Shown one piece after another: positions 55,948 to 64,000 of a stretch of 64,000 nucleotides of DNA. Both the position numbers and the translations under genes were made by a program. Each line of letters opens with the position of its first letter. Positions within the stretch are counted from its first letter, which is position 1. The stretch is from Riptortus pedestris (Eukaryota; Arthropoda; Insecta; Hemiptera; Alydidae), in contig JADPXZ010000008.1 in assembly GCA_019009955.1 (NCBI GenBank), forward strand, positions 372,001 to 436,000, read 5' to 3'. Below the pieces are notes generated by a model. It was not told the origin of the DNA. It ran no database searches and saw only the letters and a program-made list of their open reading frames with translations.

Positions 55948-56230
55948 TACATTATGTGGTGGTCAATGTGTAGCTCTGAATCAGTATCTAAGTACCTGAA
56001 TAAAAATGTTAAAATTACTACCAAATGTGGTCCTTTACCTGAGGTCGTATGGTATATTAGTGCCTGTAACAGATGGGCTAGGGTGGGTTATTACGGCTAT
56101 AAGGGGTGCTGATATTGTCTGCCTCTAATATGTAGACCTATTGAAGATGCCATATATTGGTTGAGGATTGAAGGCCTAAGCCTAGCCAGGGTTCCTCTCT
56201 CATCCTTCTTTACTCCCTTGTAGCTATTGC
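55948..56230. other. No gene seen
   Basis: Unique-looking DNA without a recognised frame. Confidence 0.45.
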
Positions 56231-56720
56231 ACTAGTGAGAAAAGTCCGTCACGCAGGTGCTACTTGAAATAAGCAGATTTCCTACTTGCTGGTATGACAT
56301 ACTTCTGATCTCATTTTACCACCTGCTCTATTTCTATGTACTAAATCTTTATTTCCATGGGGGGGGGGGTTACTGAAGGCTGAAAACAAGAAAGTACCCC
56401 AATACTTGAATTACAATAAGTCCGTCACGCAGGGGCTGCGTAAACTAAGCAGATTTCCCATTTGCGTATTTGCATTTAAGCTTCAAAGAGAGTGTTTCAT
56501 AATATTACAGCTTATAGTTAATAAGACATGAGTAGGAGTGGGGGTTTACTGAAGGCTGAAAACTAAAAAAAACTCAAATATCACAGTTAATATTTATGTT
56601 AGAAAATAAATGTATATACTAACATTTATAGAGCATTACATTTGGAACAAGATTGGTTCTAGACAGTTTTTCGATCCGACTCAAAACAACGGAGATATTG
56701 ATGTTTCTTTTTATATAAAA
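56231..56720 (-). mobile_element. Two reverse family A 3' ends
   Basis: 3' ends at about 56240 (AAAGTCCGTCACGCAGGTGC) and 56418 (AAGTCCGTCACGCAGGGGC), each followed by tail blocks. The second runs to ACAACGGAGATATTGATG, where it is cut by the pogo-like MITE. Confidence 0.65.
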
Positions 56721-57280
56721 CGAGTCGACTCTCGCTAACACGAACCTCGATAACACCAAATCCTCGATATCACGAATTATTTTTATTCCCCTTGGAAAAA
56801 CCTGTCTAACACGAAGAAATTACCATACGTAACACGAACTAATTTTCCGGTTATATTTTACCTCTATAACACGAAGAGAGACAAAAATTACCTCTGTAAC
56901 TCGAAGTTCAGTAGATAAGACGAATTTGATTAGCGCATTACCTCTATATCACGATGTTCTCAGAATGGATTTGTTTAACACGAAATCCCGGCGTTCAGGT
57001 TGCAACCTGTCGGTGAGTCATAACCGGCGACAAGAGCCTTTAGTCTGTTTGCAGTCTCGTCTCGGGTCTGTTTACTTTGTGTGGAGCGTTTTGATTTATG
57101 TAGTGTCAACTGTTTGTGCGTAAAATATTCGAGAATGAGTGCGAAAAGTTTTTTTTTTATTTTAATGAACATAATGACTGATAGTGTTTTTCAGTTTTAA
57201 GCAAAGGACTTATTAATCAGTGGAATTAATATTATATTTTCTGTTTTCTGTGTTTTACCGGGTTTTTTTAATTATGTATG

Positions 57281-57311
<31 letters not shown>

Positions 57312-57519
57312 TTTAATTCATTAAAATATTCATAAAATATTATGATTATGTAGATTTGTAGAAGATGTAGGGAATAAATCACAGTACATTTTTTTACCTC
57401 TGTAACACGAATTTTCATTTAGTTCACCTCTATAACTCTAACTATGCCTAAGACGAACTATACATAACACCAACAAAAATGGCAGTCCTGTGGAATTTCG
57501 TGATAGCGAGAGTCGACTG
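56721..57519. mobile_element. pogo-like MITE (about 800 bp)
   Basis: Inverted ends: AGTCGACTCTCGCTAACACG at 56723 and CGTGATAGCGAGAGTCGACT ending 57518, then TA. The interior is rich in variants of CTCTATAACACGAA. There is no transposase, although ATGAGTGCGAAAAG near 57135 could be the relic of a start. The CAGTCGACTCTCGCTA end fits the pogo/Tigger group. Confidence 0.65.
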
Positions 57520-57536
57520 TATATATCAAGTTTGGA

Positions 57537-57705
57537 CGACGGCCGGGGACGACCGCTTTATGCAGTTTCTCTTGGACATTGTTATTTATAATAACATTTT
57601 GTGATTTATAAAGTCTAGAAGTGTTATTTTAAACAATAAAGTGGTTTTGTTTTTATTATGATTTAGTAATCGTCTTTAAATGAGTGGCCAGCCGTTAATC
57701 GATAA
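57537..57705 (+). pseudogene. Second Merlin C-terminus and 3' end
   Basis: From CGACG at 57537, the frame TAGDDRFMQFLLDIVIYNNI parallels 45084-45155 and the flank matches for about 170 bp. It starts at the same GGACGACGG motif in which the Transib inserted elsewhere, but upstream coding is missing here. It is a truncated relic. Confidence 0.7.
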
Positions 57706-58117
57706 GTACTGAAATAGTCAGCCACTTGAGAAGGAAAGTGGACTGTTTCGGGTGAAACAGGCGATAAAAAAAGAAGTGTGTATGAAGAAAATATAGTTTT
57801 TCTGATTTATAATGACTCAAAAAAATTGATTAATAACAGACCTCATTCTCGACATCTTATTCGTAGAATCGATGGACATTTGAATTTATATTGTTTCGGA
57901 AATCCCATCATGTCCTCAGACAATCTCTACAGCTGATTTCCATTAGGGGAAAACCGCTAAAATTATTTGGGTATTTGAGGGGCTCACCCTGAAAATACAG
58001 GAATGTTCACGGATAGAAAGACATCTGCAATTGAGGTGGTACTCATAGCGCAATTTTTGAAAAATTCAAATGTCCATCGATTCTACCCAGGAGAGGGCGA
58101 AAATGAGGTCCGTTCAA

Positions 58118-58176
<59 letters not shown>
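57706..58176. mobile_element. Family A 5' ends flanking unique DNA
   Basis: The segment 57838-57962 is a reverse 5' end. The segment 58010-58176 is a forward 5' half (ATTGAGGTGGTACTCATAGCG, CCATCGATTCTACCCAGG) leading into (TA)n at 58123-58175, where a Helitron is inserted. Confidence 0.6.
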
Positions 58177-58177
<1 letters not shown>

Positions 58178-60203
58178 TAGCTAAGGTACCCGGCGATGCC
58201 CGGGAAATATTTGTAGACTCACTAATGATGATATTTTTATAACAAGACTTCAATGTATACAATTACATTTTCCTCCACGACATTGTTTTTCCGAATTATC
58301 TAATCCTAAAGGGTACTTTTCTGGACTAATAGAATAGAAATTTTAGTTATGAAGAATAAATGAAAATGTGTTCCTAATCTATTCCTCTCCACTTTTTGTG
58401 ACTAACCGTTTTTGAATAATCCACACCATAATCATGAATAGCATTTATTATAATTAAATAATAACTATAATGAACATATTTCCCGTCAAAACTAATCCGA
58501 GCACATATATTTTAAGCATAGTTTTGTACATAAGATTATATTCGTAATAGTAAATCTCACAATCAGTGGAAATCACTTCCAGTATTGCCAGCATTTGACA
58601 GGAAATAAGTAAATATTGGGAAAGTAAAATTATTGATCTAAAATATTATTTTAATAATTTATCTACCTGATGGAATTAAATAATAGTGGAATCCTAAAAA
58701 TAATTTCATTTATATCCAAAAAGCTAGGTGAGGGGAAGAGATCGCTGCCCTCCTTGCAATCTAAGTAATCTTTAAACAATCATATCGAGTTTAAACGCGT
58801 ATTGTCTTTTGTCATAATGATATTACCATGGTCATGATAGTGCATATTTGTTCAGTAACATCAAGATATCGGAAATAAAATAATATTGTTAGGTTTTCAT
58901 TACAAAACCAGTAATAAACGTTGTCAATAAGAGTTCTTTTGGATTGCAAAATTAAACACACACAAGTTTCACAGTTTATCACTGCACAATTTATTTCACA
59001 ATGCACAATACTCTGGATTATTACTACTCACAGTATTACACTGATAGTGTCACTGTTCTTCAGATTTCACAGTCCAATAATTCACTCACGGTCACTGAAA
59101 TTCGCACAAGACGACGGCACTGTCCTTTACTTTGCGGTACTGCACTGTCTTAAACACGCACTAAACTGTTACTTACAGTCACGGCACAACACTGTTCTTC
59201 TTATAAAAACACTTTACCGCGCTGCGCTAAGTCGCACTGTAGCACTGATGTGACCATCAAGACGTCTGACCGTAAACAGACTGTGGGGTGCTGTGAGACT
59301 TCCTTATAAATCCTTGTAGAAGTGTCTAGGCATGGAAAGGTCCAGAACTTCCTGGAAGGCCTTAATTAGATTCTGCCGGGGCCCTACTTAGAATGGCCCT
59401 AATTAGCTTCGCTCGTTCCACTAGTCTTTGTTCCTCCTTTCACGCAGCTCTCTCTTTGTGTATTCGCCCACTCATCCGATTCTCGCAACAATATATTACC
59501 AGAACCAAAGACTTTGATTCCCTATAACTTCCGCTATCGCCTCACTAATCCGAAAAGTGAATGCAACAAAAGTTACTCTAAATAAAAAAATAAACATCAT
59601 TTGTCATGTACGTGTTTGCCAAGAAACTAATAAAAAGCGAAAAATCATAATTTTTCATTTTCGTCTTCCCTTGTAACACCACTCCGGTTCGTACCTAGAA
59701 ATTTTAATATAGCTTATAATCAGGGAGGTTTTAATACTAAATTACATACGGAGATTCGTTGAGTTCGGATAAGTCTTTTATGCCCATTAAAATTGTTGAG
59801 TCCCGCTTTAGTTTTTAGTGTATATTTTGTTTATACTTTGTTATAGGACAAAAGAGAATAACAAAACAAACAACTTTTTTCATGTTCATATATGCCGAAT
59901 AACCAATAGGAAACGAAATATCGCTATTTTTAATTATAGGCCTCCCTTATAACCCCCACTCCTGTTCGTCCAAGAGAATATTAATATAGCCTAACGTCTA
60001 AGTTGGCTTAGCAGTAATATACATACCAAGTTTCATGAAATTCGGTTCAGCCGTTTATGCGTGAAAAGGTAACAAACAAATAAACAAACATGCACGAAAG
60101 AAACAAATTGCAGATATCGTGTCTATGACACGTGAAACGAAAAAGTATCATGAAATTTTGAAAAAAAATCAACGTACATACAGAGGTTACAATTTTATAT
60201 ATA
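58177..60203 (-). mobile_element. Helitron, reverse, containing a solo LTR
   Basis: CTAG at 58177-58180 (preceded by G instead of A), the hairpin CCCGG-CGATGC-CCGGG, and the 5' block near 60165-60190 (ACATACAGAGGTTACAATT). The LTR at 58887-59490 interrupts it. Without the LTR it is about 1.4 kb and related to 47625-49731. Confidence 0.75.
58887..59490 (-). mobile_element. Solo LTR (Gypsy-like), copy 2
   Basis: 604 bp, TGTT...AACA, flanked by ATAT (58883-58886 and 59491-59494). TTTATAAGG (minus strand, 59310-59302) is the TATA box candidate and AATAAA (58995-58990) the polyadenylation signal. The related Helitron at 48352-48372 shows the empty site. The LTR differs from copy 1 mainly in the middle section. 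Confidence 0.8.
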
Positions 60204-60693
60204 TGCTAACTAAGGTACCTCGGGAAATCATTTGGGGCGGGAATTTCTATTTTTTTTTTTTTGGCAATGCTTCTACTTGTACTTCCCGTCTTAGCGCATT
60301 GTTTTCCCGTAAGACTCAGTTGAGGGACTTATAGAAAATATATTTTAGATTTGAAGAATAAATGAAAGTAAGTCCCTAATCATTCCCCCTCCACTGTTTG
60401 ACACACCGTGAATAATTCAAAACATTATCATGGATAGTATTTATTATAATTATATATCATCTATAATGTACGTATTTTGTACATACAATTTAGCTAAGGT
60501 ACCTTGACAGCGAAATAAGGTGCGATGACAGGGAAATCATTGTTGACTGACTAATGATGGTATTTTTATAGCGAGACTTCAATGTGTACAATTACTCTTC
60601 ACTCCACGGCGTAATGCTTTTCCGAAATAGCCAATCCTAAAGGGTAACTTTTGGGGACTAAGAGACCAGAAATTTTAGTTTTAAAGAATAAAT
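60204..60693 (-). mobile_element. Helitron 3' fragments in tandem
   Basis: Two degenerate 3' ends: GCTAACTAAGGTACCTCGGG at about 60204 and GCTAAGGTACCTTGACAGCG at about 60493. Each is followed by the TGATGGTATTTTTATAG-type block. Both have lost the hairpin. Confidence 0.6.
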
Positions 60694-61381
60694 TAAAAGT
60701 CCGTCACCCAGGGGCAGCGTGACTAAGCAGATTTCCCATGTGAAGTTTAGCAATAGAGAAATCTGCATACTGGTAACACAACACCACCTTGAGTAAATAT
60801 TAACGGTAATGAGAAATCTTTCAGTTAATTTTAATAAATTCCCAACTGAAACGGCATCTGAATTGTAAGAATAATATATATTTTAATGACTCAAATTTTA
60901 GTAGTCCAAGAACTAAGAAGGGGGGGGGGGTGGATGAACAGAACGTATTTGCATAAATCACACAAAGTAACGACGGTAAGGTAAGGTAAGGTTAGAAACG
61001 ACAGGTATGGTAAGAAGAAGCCTCCACCAGAGCCGAACGGTTACAGAAACGGCCGAACTAACCCGAACGATACCCGACCACATGTCCCACAGACTTCATA
61101 AAAATGCTACTATCTCGGTTAATATTCAAGATAGAGAATAAACGCATATAACAATATTTATAGTAAATTAAATTTGCAATAAGATTGGTCCAATACAATG
61201 TTTAGATCCGATGCATAATAACGGAGATATTTTGAATTTTCGAAAATCCCCGTGGAACCCCCCCCCTCCCACTGGTCCGATTTCAGCCATTAACGAACTT
61301 GATCTGTCTTTTAACATAAAACGGTTAAATATCGAGTTTCGTAACGATCAAACAAAAATTGCGACCGCTAGAGCTTAACAG

Positions 61382-61453
<72 letters not shown>

Positions 61454-62116
61454 ATTTATTTATTTATTTTATTTGTTTCCTTCCTATAGTAACCCTATAA
61501 GAAGGCGGTTTATTTGTTTCTGCATGTCCCATGCAAGTTAGCATATCACATGCATTTGTAGTGTGTTACTATTAATTTATACATAAATTATTTCAAAAGT
61601 ATGAGATATATATATATATATACTCGTATATATAAAGAATTAACAATAACAACGTTAAATTAAAGTAAAAACATATAAAGAGAAGATTATTAGTCTTAAA
61701 AAGAAAATAGAAAAGTAATAATGAATATCCTATAAATATTTTAAGTATTGTAGTTGTATCAGCTATAATAAGTATTCAACCGATTAATTGTATTAAAAGC
61801 ATGTTCTGCAAATATTTTAAAAGCATTATTATATTTTAAAAATAACTTTTCTTCTTCTATTGGAAATTTGCCTTTTTTTTGTACAATGTCTTGTTTTAGT
61901 TTTTGTCGTTCGTTAGTCAGTAGTCTGCAATCGTATATTAAGTGTTGACTTGTTTGTGGAGTTAAGTAATCACAGGGGTAAGTATTGTTGATAATTTTGC
62001 CTCATTTTCATCATCTCCTGGGTAGGATCGATGGGCATTTGAAGAAATTTTTCGAAAATCGCGTCATGAGTACGACCTCAATAGCTGGTTTCCCTTAAAG
62101 AAAAATTTGCTAAAAT
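60694..62116 (-). mobile_element. Family A, complete, split by a LINE in its TA array
   Basis: The reverse 3' end (AAAGTCCGTCACCCAGGGGC) at 60694, long tail with GGTAAGGTAAGGTAAGG at about 60974, TTGCGACCGCTAGAGC and (TA)n at 61386-61455. After the LINE, AATTTTG at 61992 resumes the family at the far side of the array and ends at the 5' palindrome (CCCTTAAAGAAAAATTTGC), 62116. Confidence 0.75.
61456..61991 (-). mobile_element. 5'-truncated LINE 3' end, copy 2
   Basis: Reverse copy of 7890-8442: TTATTTGTTTCCTTCC at the tail side, and on the minus strand an open frame with YPCDYLTPQTSQHLIYDC, LLTNERQKLKQDI and KFPIEEEK continuing further than copy 1. The tail lies in the TA array of family A. 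Truncation is at about 61991. Confidence 0.75.
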
Positions 62117-62664
62117 GTGTTCCTAACCTATCCCTCTACACTTTTTTATAGCATTTTTATATTTGTATAGAAAATCGTAGAAAAACCAATGGGAATCGGA
62201 ATATAGCAATTTTTTATCTCAGGCTTCCCACATAACCCCCACTCCCATTTGGACCTAGAAATTTTAACATATCTTATAATCATGGAAGAATTAATGCTAA
62301 TTCACGTACGGAGTTTTGTTAAGTTCGGTTCAATCGTTAGTGCCCAACAAAATTGCACTATTGCAAATTGACTCTCGTTATAGCTGTTAGTGTAACTCAT
62401 TAATAATTATTCTCAAATAACTCATTTATAATTGGGTATAAGACAAAAGTGTATATAATAAAAGTTACTCTAAATAAAAAAATAAACAACTTTTTTGATC
62501 TGCATACGGCGATAGTATATATAACAAAATTTTCTCTAAATAACAAAATAAACAACTTTTGTTATGTGCATATTTCCGGAAACCCCAATAGGAAACTATG
62601 ACATGTGAAACGAAAAAGTATCGTGAAATTTTGAAAAAAAAATCAATGTACAGACAGAGGTTAC

Positions 62665-62706
<42 letters not shown>
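62117..62706 (-). mobile_element. Helitron, reverse, 3' end missing
   Basis: Interior modules and the 5' block (TCAATGTACAGACAGAGG, TTACAATTTTATATA) with (TA)n at 62671-62706. No CTAG hairpin on the left. Confidence 0.7.
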
Positions 62707-62712
<6 letters not shown>

Positions 62713-63128
62713 TGCTTTCAGCACCCCCCCACTTCCACTCATGTTAAACTAACAATATTCGATTATCTAATAAACTACCTTCTCCCCCCCCTCCCGTCTT
62801 AAGTTTTTGGACTACTTAAATTTTATTGATTGAGATAAAAATTATTCTGATTCATTATAAATTACAGTAATAGATATAGTAAATAGTTTTCAATCAAAGT
62901 AATATGTTATATTCTGATATATTTCAGTAATTGTTTTCCTTTCCGGCGAGAGTCGGCTTGGCAGACCTGTTTGTTTACATTCCAGGAGGGGAAAGATTTC
63001 TTCTTACCGTTTGTATTTATTCACTTAATATTCAAGGTGGTGTTGTGTTACCAGTATATAGATTTATCTATTATTGAACTTCACGGGGAAAATCTGCATA
63101 GTTTACGCAGCCACTGCGTGACGGACTT
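62707..63128 (+). mobile_element. Family A long-tail 3' half
   Basis: CTTCTCCCCCCCCTCCCG, TTAAGTTTTTGGACTAC, TCAGTAATTGTTTTCC and TACCAGTATATAGATTTATC, ending AAATCTGCATAG, CGCAGCCACTGCG and GACGGACTTTT at 63128. Confidence 0.7.
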
Positions 63129-63541
63129 TTAGATAAATATATTAAGAATAATGGTTATGTGAATTTGGAGTGGGAGTGAGGAGCTGTAAATCTAGAGGGC
63201 AAAGGAGAGCATAAGGATGGAGGGGGGGGGGATGAATTAATGAATGGCTTGTATAAATCAAGCAGGTTCACTAAGGTTCTAAATCATCCACAGCCACCCA
63301 CCGCAGTTCCCTTACAGACAAATTGTCTCCCTCCCAAATGTCTATGTGGAATTTGTCAATCTTCCATTCACATGTGCGTCTTGAATTATAAACTGCAAAG
63401 GAAGATTATAACGATAGAAATGTGGTCATGGTTACTTCTCTAATGACGATTGTTAAGGATCGGCAAATAATGGAAGCTTTATCTGTCACAAAATTAGAGG
63501 ACTTTCGGTTCGCAGTCTTCATCGGCTATACAAAATGTATT
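63129..63541. other. No gene seen
   Basis: Unique DNA with a G9 run near 63222. A 67-codon open frame (63240-63443) has no recognisable feature. Confidence 0.4.
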
Positions 63542-64000
63542 AAAAGTCCGTCACACAGGGGCTGCGTCAATTAAGCAGATTTCCAACTTGCTGAAACGGC
63601 ACACTAGTATTGTCATCTCACCATATATTCTCTATATCTAAGTCGAAATTCCATAAGTAGTAGTGGAGGGTTATTATAGGCTGAAAACAAGAAGGCTAAT
63701 AGCTCGCTAATATTTGTTACGAGAAATGTATAAAACAACATTTGAAGAGCATCAATAGTTTAACATGATAGGTTCTATGGCATTTTTCAATCCGACTCAT
63801 TATGACGTAGAAACTTTTAATTTTCGAATTCACCCCCTCCCCCCACTCCCCGGATTTCTGGTCCGGCCACAGTCATATAAACATAAGAGTCTATGAAACG
63901 TTTAAATATCCTCACTGGGGAGGAGAGAGGCAACAAATGTAAAAGGGAAACGAGCACTTCATAATTGCATAGCCTCTGAAGAAGTGGTACTACGTAAACG
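63542..64000 (-). mobile_element. Family A 3' half, reverse, running off the window
   Basis: AAAAGTCCGTCACACAGGGGC at 63542, then tail blocks and the C-rich tract near 63831-63851. Degenerate towards the window end. Confidence 0.6.

Overview
This window looks like intergenic DNA from an arthropod nuclear genome, most likely an insect. It is AT-rich and has no long open reading frames. It is packed with nested transposable elements of animal type: Helitrons, a Helentron-like family, Transib, Merlin, piggyBac, hAT, mariner, pogo-like MITEs, Gypsy-like solo LTRs, LINE 3' ends and a tRNA-derived SINE. The mariner fragment is of a kind common in bugs and ants, so a hemipteran is my guess, but the species is not established. 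Nearly all apparent ORFs are (TA)n arrays or repeat sequence read in frame. I see no rRNA gene, no functional tRNA gene, no CRISPR array and no bacterial operon.

Two families make most of the DNA. Family A (about 0.6-0.85 kb when complete, dozens of pieces) starts AGCAGATTTCCC inside a 20-bp palindrome, carries a central (TA)n array, and ends with the inverted copy GGGAAATCTGCT, a hairpin (ACGCAG-CCC-CTGCGT) and GACGGACTTTT. Subterminal inverted repeats, a 3' hairpin, a central microsatellite, insertion between T and T and no target duplication match non-autonomous Helentron (HINE/DINE-1-like) elements. The second family is a non-autonomous Helitron: 5' TC then (TA)n, and at the 3' end a CCCGG/CCGGG hairpin followed by CTAG, flanked by A and T. 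Helitrons occur singly (51734-52705) and head to tail (45656-50745).

Layout. 1-6.4 kb: family A copies, a SINE and a Helitron nested in family A. 6.5-11.8 kb: a large inverted duplication with 1.2-kb arms around a LINE 3' end and Helitron pieces. 12-17.5 kb: a rearranged mariner, a LINE ORF2 fragment and more Helitrons. 17.8-19.8 kb: piggyBac in family A, then a hAT 3' end. 19.8-24.1 kb: the one repeat-poor island, with the only host-gene candidate, a first exon encoding a signal peptide on the minus strand (23112-23196). 24.2-41.6 kb: family A with nested piggyBac, solo LTR, SINE and hAT pieces, plus two copies of a hairpin element (family C). 42.3-45.2 kb: a Transib element inserted in a Merlin transposase. 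45.3-62.7 kb: Helitron concatemers, a second solo LTR, a pogo-like MITE, a second Merlin 3' end and family A copies. The rest is family A debris.

The most notable object is the 2,713-bp Transib at 42369-45081, a relative of the RAG1 recombinase. It has CACAGTG termini identical to the V(D)J heptamer, a CGACG target duplication, and a transposase recognisable along its length but broken by stops, frameshifts and an Asp-to-His change at the first catalytic position. It sits in the last codons of a Merlin transposase; leaving out the Transib and one CGACG copy makes that frame continuous.

Family assignments are by eye from motifs and by comparing copies inside the window. No database search was possible.
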